Shown here one piece after another: positions 1 to 8,863 of a stretch of 64,000 bases of DNA. Under the pieces are notes generated by a model, which saw only the letters and a program-made list of their open reading frames with translations, was not told the origin of the DNA and did not search any database. Positions within the stretch are counted from its first letter, which is position 1. Every line of letters begins with the position of its first letter. A program made the translations under genes and the position numbers. Source of the stretch: Polaribacter aestuariivivens (GTDB taxonomy: Bacteria > Bacteroidota > Bacteroidia > Flavobacteriales > Flavobacteriaceae); contig NZ_VANR01000002.1 in NCBI RefSeq assembly GCF_005885675.1, positions 372,001 through 436,000 of the forward strand. The letters run 5' to 3'.

Positions 1-334
1 TCTTATCAATTTCTGTTCCTGCTTTTGCTAATGCTGCAGCTAAATCTATGTTATTTACAGAACCAAATAATTTGTCTCCTGAACCAGTTTTAGATGCAAT
101 TTTAATTTCATATCCTTTAATTTCTTCAGCAATTTTATTAGCGTCGTCAATTAATTTAGATTCTTTATAAGCTCTTTGTTTTAAATTCTCTGCTAATACT
201 TTTTTTGCAGATGAAGTTGCTAAAACAGCTTTTCCTGTAGGAATTAAAAAGTTTCTACCATATCCGTTTTTCACGTCTACAACATCATCTTTAAATCCTA
301 AATTTTCTACGTCTTGTCTTAATATCAATTCCAT
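1..334 (-). CDS. rplI: 50S ribosomal protein L9 (3' end cut by window edge)
   Basis: L9 binds 23S rRNA at the base of the L1 stalk. The first 111 residues are visible; the family is about 150 long, so the C-terminal part lies outside the window. The N-terminal signature is clear: MELILRQDVENLGFKDDVV followed by the GYGRNFLIPTGKA block. The start is ATG at 332-334. It is the last gene of rpsF-rpsR-rplI, the usual bacterial order, 14 bp after rpsR, and is probably transcribed from the promoter upstream of rpsF. Confidence 0.97.
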   Translation of the reverse strand, partial: MELILRQDVENLGFKDDVVDVKNGYGRNFLIPTGKAVLATSSAKKVLAENLKQRAYKESKLIDDANKIAEEIKGYEIKIASKTGSGDKLFGSVNNIDLAAALAKAGTEIDK

Positions 335-348
335 GTTCTACGTCTTTA

Positions 349-645
349 TTATTTTAGTAAATCTCCAACATAAGGCATTAACGCTAGATGACGTGACCTT
401 TTAATTGCTTGCGCAACTTTACGTTGATATTTTAATGATGTTCCTGTTAAACGTCTTGGTAAAATTTTACCTTGTTCGTTTACTAAATACATTAAGAAGT
501 CTGCATCTTTATAATCGATATATTTGATACCTTTCTTCTTGAATCTACAGTATTTAGCTTCTTTTTTAGTGTCTATATCTAATGGCGTTAAATATCTAAC
601 GTCAGCAGATTTACCACCTTTTGCTTGTTGTTCTATTGATGCCAT
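349..645 (-). CDS. rpsR: 30S ribosomal protein S18
   Basis: Small-subunit protein that pairs with S6 on the central domain of 16S rRNA. It has 98 residues. The conserved C-terminal core is seen in [20 protein letters not shown] followed by [10 protein letters not shown], and the basic [17 protein letters not shown] block before it is typical. It starts 3 bp after the rpsF stop and is followed 14 bp later by rplI, so the three are one operon. Nothing unusual. Confidence 0.98.
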   Translation of the reverse strand: MASIEQQAKGGKSADVRYLTPLDIDTKKEAKYCRFKKKGIKYIDYKDADFLMYLVNEQGKILPRRLTGTSLKYQRKVAQAIKRSRHLALMPYVGDLLK

Positions 646-648
646 TTC

Positions 649-990
649 TTATTTTTTTGTAGATTTAACACGTTCTCTTCTTTTTTCTGCCCAAGCAGCT
701 GCATGTTTGTCTAATCTAACAGATAGGTAACGCATAACGCTATCATCTCTTCTAAATTCTAATTCAAACGCTGCAATTTCTTCACCAGCAACTTTGTACT
801 CAAATAAGTGATAAAAGCCACTTTTTTTCTTTTGAATTGGGTAAGCTAATTTTTTTAAGCCCCAATCTTCTTTTGAGATCATTTCAGCTCCTTTAGAAAC
901 TAAATAATCTTCGAACTTTTGTACTGTCTCCTTTATCTGAGTATCAGATAAAACGGGATTCAAAATGAAAACAGTTTCGTAATGATTCAT
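649..990 (-). CDS. rpsF: 30S ribosomal protein S6
   Basis: Small-subunit protein and partner of S18. It has 113 residues, a normal length for Bacteroidota. It begins with the beta strand MNHYETVFILNP and contains the GLKKLAYPIQKKKSGFYHLF stretch and the RRDDSVMRYLSVRL helix/strand typical of S6. The C-terminus is basic. It is the first gene of the S6-S18-L9 operon, with a -7 element about 33 bp upstream. The short AT-rich leader shows no CCG-containing S6:S18-binding RNA fold. Confidence 0.98.
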   Translation of the reverse strand: MNHYETVFILNPVLSDTQIKETVQKFEDYLVSKGAEMISKEDWGLKKLAYPIQKKKSGFYHLFEYKVAGEEIAAFELEFRRDDSVMRYLSVRLDKHAAAWAEKRRERVKSTKK

Positions 991-1023
991 AAATTAATTA
1001 TTTAATGTTTATTTTTAAGGGTG

Positions 1024-1031
1024 CAAATATA
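1024..1031 (-). promoter_or_regulatory. -7 promoter element of the rpsF operon
   Basis: Read on the minus strand this is TATATTTG, an exact match to the Bacteroidota -7 consensus TAnnTTTG. It ends 33 bp upstream of the rpsF ATG. No convincing -33 TTG is seen at 19-20 bp spacing. Confidence 0.7.
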
Positions 1032-1090
1032 GTGACTTTTTCATAATCTACACTAAATAAATTAAAAATGTTTTTTCTTTAAATATCGTT

Positions 1091-2179
1091 TTAATTTAAG
1101 TTAAAAGCTTCATTTATTTCATTATAAACTACTTCTCCTTTAACAATATTAAGGCCTTTATTTAAACTTTCATCTAACTTACAAGCTTTTTCCCAACCAA
1201 GATTTGCTAATTTTAAAATATATGGTAAAGTAACATTGGTTAATGCTATTGTAGATGTATAAGGAACTGCCCCTGGCATATTTGCAACACAATAGTGTAC
1301 AACATCGTCTATAATATAAGTAGGATCTTGATGAGTTGTAGGTTTGGTAGTTTCAAAACAACCTCCTTGATCTACTGCAACATCTACAACAACAGTTCCT
1401 GGTCTCATTTCCTTTAACATGTCTTTGGTAATTAATTTTGGTGCTTTTCCACCTTTTACTAAAACACCACCAACAATTAAATCGTGTGTTTTAATAAGCT
1501 GCCTAATACTATATTCACTAGAAAAAGCAGTAATTACATGATTTGGTAGAACATCATTCACGTAACGTAAACGTTTCATATTAATATCCATAATAGTTAC
1601 ATGAGCTCCTAAACCTGCAGCCATTTTTGCTGCTTGAACTCCTACAACTCCTGCACCTAAAATTAAAACTTTTCCGGGAGTAACTCCTGGAACACCTCCT
1701 AATAAAATACCTCGCCCTTTTACAGGTTTTTCTAAATATTTTGCTCCTTGCTGTATTGCCATTCTTCCAGCTACTTCAGACATTGGTGTTAGTAATGGTA
1801 AAGTACCTTCTTCATCTTCTACAGTTTCGTAGGCAATGCAAATAGATTTACTTTTAATCATTGCTTTTGTTAAAGCTTCACTAGATGCAAAATGAAAATA
1901 TGTAAAGACAATTTGATTTTTTTTAATTAAAGAATATTCTTCTGCAATTGGTTCTTTTACTTTTACAATCATTTCGCTTTCACTATAAACTTCTTCAATA
2001 GTTGGTAAAATAATTGCACCTACTTCTAGATAATTTTTATCAAAAAAACCACTTCCTTCACCTGCACTGGATTGTACATAAACTGTATGATTTTTTTTTG
2101 TAAGTTCAAAAACACCTGCAGGTGTCATACCTACTCGACTTTCATTATTTTTTATTTCCTTTGGAATCCCGATTTTCAT
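1091..2179 (-). CDS. ald: Alanine dehydrogenase
   Basis: NAD-dependent oxidative deamination of L-alanine to pyruvate and ammonia (reversible), cytoplasmic. It has 362 residues, near the usual 370. The residues known from the M. tuberculosis enzyme are at matching positions: Arg15 (MKIGIPKEIKNNESRVG), Lys75 (KVKEP) and His96 (TYFHF). The Rossmann motif VLILGAGVVGVQAA lies around residues 171-184, and VVVDVAVDQGG lies near 270. It is monocistronic: it is preceded by the terminator at 2338-2365 and followed by the ribosomal operon with its own promoter. Confidence 0.96.
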   Translation of the reverse strand: MKIGIPKEIKNNESRVGMTPAGVFELTKKNHTVYVQSSAGEGSGFFDKNYLEVGAIILPTIEEVYSESEMIVKVKEPIAEEYSLIKKNQIVFTYFHFASSEALTKAMIKSKSICIAYETVEDEEGTLPLLTPMSEVAGRMAIQQGAKYLEKPVKGRGILLGGVPGVTPGKVLILGAGVVGVQAAKMAAGLGAHVTIMDINMKRLRYVNDVLPNHVITAFSSEYSIRQLIKTHDLIVGGVLVKGGKAPKLITKDMLKEMRPGTVVVDVAVDQGGCFETTKPTTHQDPTYIIDDVVHYCVANMPGAVPYTSTIALTNVTLPYILKLANLGWEKACKLDESLNKGLNIVKGEVVYNEINEAFNLN

Positions 2180-2337
2180 ATTACTTAAATTAGATATTTT
2201 AAGCTTATAAATTTACACTCTTTATTTATAAACTAATACTTAAAAAATCATTTCAGCTAATTTTTATGATTTTATAAATTTAATCCATAATAATATTACT
2301 AATAATTATAATTTGCTTTGTAATTTATATAAAACAT

Positions 2338-2365
2338 AAAAGTCAGACTTCTGAGTCTGACTTTT
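2338..2365 (-). terminator. Intrinsic terminator after the sigma/anti-sigma operon
   Basis: A perfect 12-bp stem, AAAAGTCAGACT with AGTCTGACTTTT, encloses a TCTG loop. Both flanks are A/T tracts, so it could work in either direction. By position it ends the leftward operon whose last gene stops at 2396, before ald. Confidence 0.8.
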
Positions 2366-2395
2366 ATTATTTTTAAATTCTTTTTTAATTCTTTT

Positions 2396-3499
2396 TTAAT
2401 TCAAATCTAAACGAATTCCCATGGAAATATTTCTTATTTCTGTGTCTTTAAATAATGGATTTAAATCGTATTTTACATATAAACTTGTAGATCTATAACC
2501 AACATAAGCACTTAAACCGTAATTTATGGTGTTCATATTAAAGTTGTCATATTGAATTTGTTTTATTTCTACATCATTAGAGTCATCATATTCTAAATAC
2601 TGTCTTGTACCTAATTTAAAACCTACAAACCCTCCTATTCCTAATCGTACAGATTGGTTGGTTCTGTCATATACAAATCCATCGTCGTATTTTTTATTTT
2701 TTGATAAATCCCATTCTAAATGCATTGGAAAATTCATTTGTACATGACGTAACCTACTTTCTGTAAGGTTTTCTGGAAATGTTTGAATTTCAGTCATATC
2801 TCCATTTTTTACATGGTATTGGTTGTTTTCTAATCGTAAATTGTTCCATAGAAAAGATACACCATATTTAAAATATAACTGAGAAGCTTCTTTTGTGAAA
2901 CGAGTTTTCCAAGTAAAACCTAACTCGTAAAAACGTGATCTCCAGAATTGATATTCAGAATCGTTTAAAGAACCAAAATCGTTGTCTGTTAAAACATTAT
3001 TTGCACCCATTGCAAATACAAACTGACTTGTAGTTTTTCTTTTTTGTCTTTTTCTTCTTCTTTCTTTTCGTTTAACATCATAATCTTTTTTATTATCATC
3101 ATCATTTACGGTAAAACGAAATGTTTTGTTACCTACTGTAAATGTATTAATTTCGTCTCCTGTTAAATCATCGTCTGTAGCACTTACAATTTTTCCATTG
3201 GTTTTATCTTGTACTAAAAGCTGTAATAAACGTTCTTGTTCACTTACTTTTATTTCAATTTGGTTTGCATGGTATGTTGCAGCATCTTTTTTTAAGCTTT
3301 CTGCTGTTGCTTTTGATATTTCTCCTTTTTCTAATCTTTTATCGATTTCAATTACTTTCATTTTTAAAGAATCTTTTTGATTTTTTGTAATCATTTCGAT
3401 TCTTTTAGAAATTTTTCGAACTTCTTTTTCGAAAGTTTTTTCTTGAGCTGTAGCTATTGTAGCTACAAAAAGTACGAGTATTAGTAATATTTTTTTCAT
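2396..3499 (-). CDS. Secreted/outer-membrane beta-barrel-like protein of an ECF sigma operon
   Basis: Function not known. The start is set at the ATG at 3497-3499 because this gives a clean signal peptide, MKKILLILVLFVATIATAQ; an in-frame upstream extension adds 16 non-hydrophobic residues. The mature protein (367 residues in total) has a Lys/Glu-rich helical region to about residue 100 and a strongly basic KKDYDVKRKERRRKRQKRK linker near 145-165. Its C-terminal half alternates hydrophobic and polar residues and ends in aromatic-rich strands, as outer-membrane barrels do (YGLSAYVGYRSTSLYVKYDL). It follows the anti-sigma-like gene by about 50 bp and is probably part of the same operon and stress regulon. 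Confidence 0.6.
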   Translation of the reverse strand: MKKILLILVLFVATIATAQEKTFEKEVRKISKRIEMITKNQKDSLKMKVIEIDKRLEKGEISKATAESLKKDAATYHANQIEIKVSEQERLLQLLVQDKTNGKIVSATDDDLTGDEINTFTVGNKTFRFTVNDDDNKKDYDVKRKERRRKRQKRKTTSQFVFAMGANNVLTDNDFGSLNDSEYQFWRSRFYELGFTWKTRFTKEASQLYFKYGVSFLWNNLRLENNQYHVKNGDMTEIQTFPENLTESRLRHVQMNFPMHLEWDLSKNKKYDDGFVYDRTNQSVRLGIGGFVGFKLGTRQYLEYDDSNDVEIKQIQYDNFNMNTINYGLSAYVGYRSTSLYVKYDLNPLFKDTEIRNISMGIRLDLN

Positions 3500-3550
3500 T
3501 TTTTTTATGTTTTGTATTGTTAATTTTAAACTTGGGTTTATTTGCAAAAA

Positions 3551-4342
3551 TTAATCGTTTCTACTTGCAATTGCAGAGGCAATATCTGTGACTCTTCGTT
3601 TTAATGATTTTAAGAAATTATTCTGAAAAACATCGTCACTAATTGTACTTTCTACTTCCGCTAAAATAGTTTCAGGGTTTACTTTTAAATTCGATTTTTT
3701 GAGCTCTATTTGAATCGTTTTTAAAACTTCTTCTCTGGTAATATCATTTTTTGCATAATATTTTTTTACTTCACTTTCTGAATGGGTTACTGCATATAAT
3801 AAATCTTCACTATTTACTTTAATGCTGCTATTGTTTATTTTTTTTATAGATTTTTCTTGTTCTAATAAGGTTTCATCTAAATTTTTAACTTCGTTTAAAG
3901 CATCTTGATTTAAAATCTCATTTTTTGCGATTGCATTTTTTGATGGAGTTTGATCTTTAGAAATAACTCTTTTGTTAATTTTTACTTTTTTATTAAGCTG
4001 CTTTTCTTCAGTATTCTCGTTTTTAACAATGGCTTTTTCAACTGGAACTTCATTAAAAATTTCATCAATTTTGTTTTTGATAGTAGTGGTATCAATAATT
4101 TCATCTACAATAATTTGTTTTGGATTTACCATTTTATCATCATTAGAAAATAAATAAATTCCTACAGAAATTAATGCCAAAATACTTGCTGCATAGCCTA
4201 TATAAAAAAACCAAGCTTTCTTTTTTTGCTTTGGTTGTTCATCTAGTTGTGTAGACAAACGTTCCCAAGCAGAAGCTGATGGTTGAAAAACTCTATTTGC
4301 TAGTTTTTCTTTTACGTTTTTATCTATATTATTTGTTTTCAT
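3551..4342 (-). CDS. Membrane-anchored anti-sigma-like protein
   Basis: 263 residues with one transmembrane helix, about residues 45-65 (FYIGYAASILALISVGIYLF). A short cytoplasmic N-terminal part before it includes FQPSASAWERLSTQLDEQP, a pattern common in proteins encoded beside flavobacterial ECF sigma factors. A long Lys/Asn/Glu-rich, probably extracytoplasmic tail follows and ends in a helical segment. Its ATG overlaps the sigma-factor gene by 14 bp, so the two are translationally coupled. The likely role is to hold the sigma factor at the inner membrane. No zinc-binding anti-sigma HxxxCxxC motif is present, so the assignment rests on context and topology. Confidence 0.65.
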   Translation of the reverse strand: MKTNNIDKNVKEKLANRVFQPSASAWERLSTQLDEQPKQKKKAWFFYIGYAASILALISVGIYLFSNDDKMVNPKQIIVDEIIDTTTIKNKIDEIFNEVPVEKAIVKNENTEEKQLNKKVKINKRVISKDQTPSKNAIAKNEILNQDALNEVKNLDETLLEQEKSIKKINNSSIKVNSEDLLYAVTHSESEVKKYYAKNDITREEVLKTIQIELKKSNLKVNPETILAEVESTISDDVFQNNFLKSLKRRVTDIASAIASRND

Positions 4343-4886
4343 GAATTGTTTTATTCATTGTTATGTAATGCTGTTGCAATAATTTACGTGCTTTAAATAA
4401 TTGCGATTTTGATGTACTTTCAGAAATGCCTAATTTGCTGGCAATTTCCTGATGTTTATAACCTTCTATGGCGTATAAATTAAACACCATTTTGTAACCT
4501 TCTGGTAATTGATCTATCAGTTTCTGAATATCTTCTACAGAAGTATTTTCTAAACTTTCTGTTGCAGAATCATTAAAAACATACTCTTCGTCAGATAAAT
4601 CGACTACATTTTTTTTACGGAGATAAGAAATACAGGTATTTACCATGATTCTACGAATCCAACCTTCAAAACTACCTTCGTGTTTGAACTTATGTAAGTT
4701 GGTAAAAACTTTTAAGAAACCTTGTAATAGTAAATCTTCTGCATGATGTAAATCTTTTACATATTGCCTACAAACGCTTAACATTTTAGGTGAATGCTGC
4801 TCAAACAATTGTTTTTGCGCTTCTCTGTTGTTGTTTGTCGCTTTTTTAATGAGCGACTTCTCGTTATGTAATTTAATAATTTTCAA
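4329..4886 (-). CDS. RNA polymerase ECF-type sigma factor
   Basis: 185 residues with sigma region 2 at about 15-95 (core QAEDLL-type segment seen as HHAEDLLLQGFLKVFTNL, then GWIRRIMVNTCISYLRK). Sigma region 4 lies at about 120-175 (LPEGYKMVFNLYAIEGYKH, then the helix-turn-helix EIASKLGISESTSKSQLFKA). Regions 1.1 and 3 are absent, as expected for the ECF class. It is the first gene of a three-gene leftward operon with the anti-sigma-like protein and an outer-membrane-type protein, which suggests an envelope-response circuit. The target promoter cannot be read from this window; the upstream -7 element is of the housekeeping type. Confidence 0.93.
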   Translation of the reverse strand: MKIIKLHNEKSLIKKATNNNREAQKQLFEQHSPKMLSVCRQYVKDLHHAEDLLLQGFLKVFTNLHKFKHEGSFEGWIRRIMVNTCISYLRKKNVVDLSDEEYVFNDSATESLENTSVEDIQKLIDQLPEGYKMVFNLYAIEGYKHQEIASKLGISESTSKSQLFKARKLLQQHYITMNKTIHENK

Positions 4887-4914
4887 GCCTCTTGTTTCTG
4901 TTTTTAGTGCCTTA

Positions 4915-4922
4915 CAAATATA
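4915..4922 (-). promoter_or_regulatory. -7 promoter element of the ECF sigma operon
   Basis: Minus-strand TATATTTG matches TAnnTTTG exactly and lies about 29 bp upstream of the sigma-factor ATG. It resembles a housekeeping promoter, so the operon may not depend only on its own sigma factor. Confidence 0.6.
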
Positions 4923-4971
4923 TAGACTACCAAAGTTTAAAAAAGGTTGCTTGGGAAGAAAAAATAAATTT

Positions 4972-5002
4972 GTTATTAGTTTTTGGTTGATGGTTTTTAG
5001 TT
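4972..5002 (+). repeat. Left arm of a 31-bp inverted repeat flanking the broken abi gene
   Basis: The reverse complement of this 31-bp stretch matches 5953-5983 at 30 of 31 positions. The two arms bracket the abi reading frame: the left arm ends 24 bp before its ATG and the right arm begins on the last base of its stop codon. The arms contain the repeated words TTTTTGGTTGA and TTTTTAGTT. It could be a terminal repeat of a small mobile cassette or a pair of copies of a dispersed intergenic repeat. Confidence 0.85.
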
Positions 5003-5026
5003 GGTAAATTTATTGAAAATTATGCT

Positions 5027-5953
5027 ATGAATATTGAAAAAGAAATTGAAGATTCTAAAAATAGAATTGAAGAAAGACAATCTAAAATTGAAATTGATTT
5101 ATCTAAACTTGATTCTAAAATTAGAATATTTACCAACTGGGCTTGGGGATTTGTTTTCTTCGGAATATTTTTAATAATTGTTTCTTCAATTTATTTTGCT
5201 TTTTCTGTTGATAGTAAAACTTTTGAATTAAATTTATTAGGCGATTTTTTTATCTGGTTCTGTTGCCTCAATCTGGTCTTTAGCAGGTTTGTTCTTTATT
5301 TATGTTGCTTTTCTTGGACAAAAACAACAGCTTCTAAACCAACAATTAGAAATAATGTACAGTCAATTAGAAGTAAAATACACAAGACTTGAATTAGCAG
5401 GTCAAAAAGCAGAAATGAAGTTTCAAAATGAGACTTTGAGGGTACAAAAATTTGAAAACACTTTTTTTCAATTAATAAATCTGTATAATGGAATAGTCCA
5501 TTCAATGGATATAAAAACTCATCTAAAATCAGAAACAGGAAGAGATTGTTTCAAATTACTATTTGAAAATTTAAAAGAAACAATTGAAGATTATAAGAGA
5601 AGTTTGAATAATGGCAATAAAGTTAGTAATAAAGAAATTTTAGTAGGATATACATTTTTTTATAATAATTATGTAAGTGATTTAAGTAATTATTTTAGAA
5701 CTGTTTATCATATAATAAAATTTATAAAGTCATCAGATATAAAAACAAAAAACAATACGCATCTTTTTTAAGGTCACAATTATCTAGTTATGAGCAAATT
5801 TTGATTTTTTATAATTGCTTACATGAAAATGGTAAACAAAAATTTAAACCTTTAATTGAAGAATTTCATTTATTTAAAAATATTGATGAAAGTTTATTAT
5901 TTAATAAATTACATAAAAAAGCATATAAAATTTCTGCTTTTGAAAAAGAGTGA
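5027..5953 (+). pseudogene. Phage abortive-infection protein (putative AbiC family), two frameshifts
   Basis: Joining three frames gives a product of about 308 residues, the normal size for the putative AbiC-like phage abortive infection family. Frame one (from ATG 5027) gives a charged coiled coil and a first membrane helix (FVFFGIFLIIVSSIYFAFSV). Frame two carries a second helix (SIWSLAGLFFIYVAFLG), QKQQLLNQQ and the family hallmark FENTFFQLINLYNGIVHSM. Frame three gives ASFLRSQLSSYEQILIFYNC and KFKPLIEEFHLFKNI, ending at TGA 5951-5953. The breaks are in homopolymers: seven Ts at 5245-5251 (one too many) and six As at 5747-5752 (one too few). Apart from the shifts the frames are intact, so this is either very recent inactivation or sequencing error. 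The function in defence is inferred from family membership. Confidence 0.8.
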
Positions 5954-5983
5954 ACTAAAAACTATCAACCAAAAACTAATAAC
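5953..5983 (-). repeat. Right arm of the 31-bp inverted repeat flanking the broken abi gene
   Basis: Matches the reverse complement of 4972-5002 with a single C-to-T difference. It starts on the final base of the abi stop codon and ends 7 bp before the convergent priA stop, so it could also serve as a transcription boundary. Confidence 0.85.
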
Positions 5984-5989
5984 TATTTC

Positions 5990-8461
5990 CTAATAAGCAT
6001 CCACATCAACAATAAAACGAATGGGTCTAAAATCTTTTACAGCTTCAAACGTATTTTTAATCTTGGTAATTTGTGCTTTTGTATTTGACAAAGATTGTTT
6101 TGGAGGAATTTTAATTACTAAATTCTTAATATATTGATTCCGAATTCTGGAAACTGCAGGCGCAGTTGGCCCTAAAACATGTTCGCCAAAAGAATTGTGT
6201 AGTGCTTTAAACAACCAATTAATGCCTGAATCAACTTTATTATAATCTTTATGTTTTAAAGTAATTTTTATCAACCTATAATAAGGTGGATATTTGTATT
6301 GCCAACGTTCTTGCAACTGTTCTTTATACATTTCTGTATAATTGGTTGTAGAAACTTGTTGCAATATTTGATGATAAGGGTTGTAGGTTTGTATGGCTAC
6401 ATTTCCTTGTTTTTTGCTTCTTCCAGCTCTACCAGAAACTTGTACCATTAGTTGATACGCTCTTTCATGTGCTCTAAAATCTGGAAAATTCAACATAGCG
6501 TCTGCATTTAGAATTCCTACCAAAGAAACATTATCAAAATCTAAACCTTTAGATAACATTTGAGTTCCTACTAAAATATCTATTTCTCGAGCTTCAAAAG
6601 CACCAATTATTTTTTGATAACCAAATTTTCCACGAGTCGTATCTAAATCCATTCTTCCGATGTTAAAATCGGGAAACAACTCTTTTAATTCTAGCTCAAT
6701 TTGTTCTGTACCAAAACCTTTGGTATCTAACGTATTGCTTCCGCAAGCACCACAAGAATTTGGCATTGCACGTTGGTAATTGCAATAATGACATCGTAAT
6801 TCATTTCTAAATTTATGATATGTTAAAGAAACATCGCAATTAGGACATTGAGGTGACACTCCACAAGTTTTACATTCTACCACAGGTGAAAATCCTCTTC
6901 TGTTTTGAAATAAAATAACTTGTTCTTTTTCGTCTAAAGCTTCTTGTATTAATTTGAGCATTCTATCAGAAAAATGACCTTTCATTTCCTTTTTTCTATG
7001 CTTTTCTTTCACATCAATCAACTCTATTTTTGGTAATTGTACATTTCCATGACGCCTATTTAATTCAACAAAACCATACTTTTCTTGTTTGGCATTAAAA
7101 TAACTTTCTAAAGATGGAGTTGCAGACCCTAATAATATTTTCGCTTTATGAATGTTCGATAAAACAATTGCAGCATCACGTGCATTGTATCTTGGTGAAG
7201 GTTCAAATTGTTTGTAAGAAGTTTCATGCTCTTCATCAACCACTATTAAACCCAAATTAGAAAAAGGTAAAAATATAGAAGAACGAGCGCCTAAAATTAT
7301 TTGTGCTTTCGATTTGTTTTCCAACACATTATTCCACACTTCTACTCTTTCGTTCATAGAGTATTTTGAATGAAATACGGAAATTTGATTGCCAAAATAA
7401 AATTGTAAACGGGTAATTATTTGAGTAGTTAATGCAATTTCTGGTAACAAAAACAATACTTGTTTGCCAGCATCTAAAACTTCTTGTATTAATTTTGTAT
7501 ATACTTCTGTTTTTCCAGAACTGGTAATTCCATGAAAAAGGGTTACATCTTTTTCCTTAAAAGTTTCTTTAATTTCTTTTAAAGCAACTTCTTGAAATTC
7601 GTTTAACTTTTTTAAATCGTTTGTATCTCCTTTAAAAGAAATTCTATCTGTTTGTATGTGATAAAATTCAAAGATATTTTTATCTACCAAAGATTTTAAA
7701 ATAGCCGAAGAAACATTTGCATTTTCTTCTAAATCTTTTGCTTTAATTGGTTTTTTAGAAGTTGAGAGTTGAAAATATGTTAATACTGCATCACGTTGTT
7801 TTTTGGCTCTTGATAATTCTTCTAACAGTGTATTTAAAGATGCATCTGAATTATATGACGTATGCAAACGAACATATTTTACCAATTTTGGCTTGTATTG
7901 TTCGTAAATTTCTTCTTTGATGTAAATTGCCGATTTTTTAATCAACTCATTTACAATAGGCATTACTTTTTTTTTGCCTAAAATATCTGCAACTTGATGT
8001 ATGGTTAATTGCGATTGATGTTGAAGCGCCTCAAAAATAAGAAACTCATCATCATCTAAAATGGTTTCTTCTGTAAACGCTTCGTTTTTATACACAATAG
8101 TTTCACTTTCTAACAAAAAAGCTGATGGTAAAGAAGCTCTATACACATCACCTAATGAACACATATAATATTGTGCAATCCAGCTCCAATGTTTTAATTG
8201 TTGCTCGTTTACAATTGGTTTTTCATCTAAAATTTGATTGATTTCTTTTGCCTCATATAAAGTTGGTGCAGTTGTGTGAATTTCAAAAACCAAAGCTGTG
8301 TACATTTTAGTTTTTCCGAAAGAAACTGCTACACGCATTCCTTTTTGTAAGAAATTTGCTTCTTCTTCGGTTACAGCATACGTAAATGTTTTCTGTAATG
8401 GAATTGGTAATATAACGTTTATAAAGTGCTGTGTCACTTCGTGTGGTTTTTTCGGTTGCAA
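5990..8461 (-). CDS. priA: Primosomal protein N' (PriA helicase)
   Basis: Superfamily 2 DNA helicase that restarts replication by recognising stalled forks and loading the primosome. It has 823 residues. An N-terminal DNA-binding domain begins FINVILPIPLQKTFTYAV. Walker A is FHGITSSGKTEVYT near residue 310 and the DEAH-like box is VDEEHE near 407. The zinc-binding region between about 525 and 575 has eight cysteines (CKTCG, CPNC, CHYC, CGACG). Motif VI is seen as QVSGRAGRSKKQG. The start is TTG (8459-8461): no ATG occurs in frame between the upstream stop and Met42, and the family's first strand begins just after this codon. Confidence 0.96.
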   Translation of the reverse strand: MQPKKPHEVTQHFINVILPIPLQKTFTYAVTEEEANFLQKGMRVAVSFGKTKMYTALVFEIHTTAPTLYEAKEINQILDEKPIVNEQQLKHWSWIAQYYMCSLGDVYRASLPSAFLLESETIVYKNEAFTEETILDDDEFLIFEALQHQSQLTIHQVADILGKKKVMPIVNELIKKSAIYIKEEIYEQYKPKLVKYVRLHTSYNSDASLNTLLEELSRAKKQRDAVLTYFQLSTSKKPIKAKDLEENANVSSAILKSLVDKNIFEFYHIQTDRISFKGDTNDLKKLNEFQEVALKEIKETFKEKDVTLFHGITSSGKTEVYTKLIQEVLDAGKQVLFLLPEIALTTQIITRLQFYFGNQISVFHSKYSMNERVEVWNNVLENKSKAQIILGARSSIFLPFSNLGLIVVDEEHETSYKQFEPSPRYNARDAAIVLSNIHKAKILLGSATPSLESYFNAKQEKYGFVELNRRHGNVQLPKIELIDVKEKHRKKEMKGHFSDRMLKLIQEALDEKEQVILFQNRRGFSPVVECKTCGVSPQCPNCDVSLTYHKFRNELRCHYCNYQRAMPNSCGACGSNTLDTKGFGTEQIELELKELFPDFNIGRMDLDTTRGKFGYQKIIGAFEAREIDILVGTQMLSKGLDFDNVSLVGILNADAMLNFPDFRAHERAYQLMVQVSGRAGRSKKQGNVAIQTYNPYHQILQQVSTTNYTEMYKEQLQERWQYKYPPYYRLIKITLKHKDYNKVDSGINWLFKALHNSFGEHVLGPTAPAVSRIRNQYIKNLVIKIPPKQSLSNTKAQITKIKNTFEAVKDFRPIRFIVDVDAY

Positions 8462-8863
8462 TGAAAAAAACTGAATCGAGAAGTCTTAAACTTAAATATT
8501 CTAAATGTAATTTCGATGTAAAAATCGAAATCACTTGAACTGACATTCTCAATGATTTTTTACAAACCAAAACTACGTAAAATTCGCTACATGGTCATTA
8601 GAAATTTATAAACAATGTAACTTCTGAAAACTGAAAAAATAAAGAAAATTTATGTTTTTTTATAAGATTGAAAATTACCTGATGCAGAAAGACTTGAACA
8701 TGATTTTTTTTGTTTTTGATGCAAAAACATCCTTTTTATAAAAACAGGTGTTTTTATTATTGACTTTCTCCTTTAAAAAAACGAACTTCGCTGACTACGA
8801 ATCTAAGTCATTAAAAACGACGTCATATTCGTAGTTGTAAACAATTAAAACCAAATATAACTA
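8462..8863. other. 402-bp intergenic region with an inverted repeat, no gene seen
   Basis: No credible coding frame is visible. The clearest structure is the inverted repeat CTACGAAT (8795-8802) / ATTCGTAG (8827-8834), extended by one more A-T pair outside, just before the small lipoprotein gene. A T-rich run at 8702-8720 and the A-rich/T-rich pair around 8725-8757 could form a weak hairpin. No clear TAnnTTTG element with a -33 partner was found for either flanking gene. Confidence 0.5.

Noticed and set aside
991-1090. S6:S18-binding leader RNA upstream of rpsF
   Set aside because: The leader from the likely transcription start is only about 25 AT-rich bases with no CCG-bearing stem.
8307-8570. 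Open frame over the priA 5' end
   Set aside because: It lies on the same strand as priA in another frame, has no family features or promoter, and priA is certain there.
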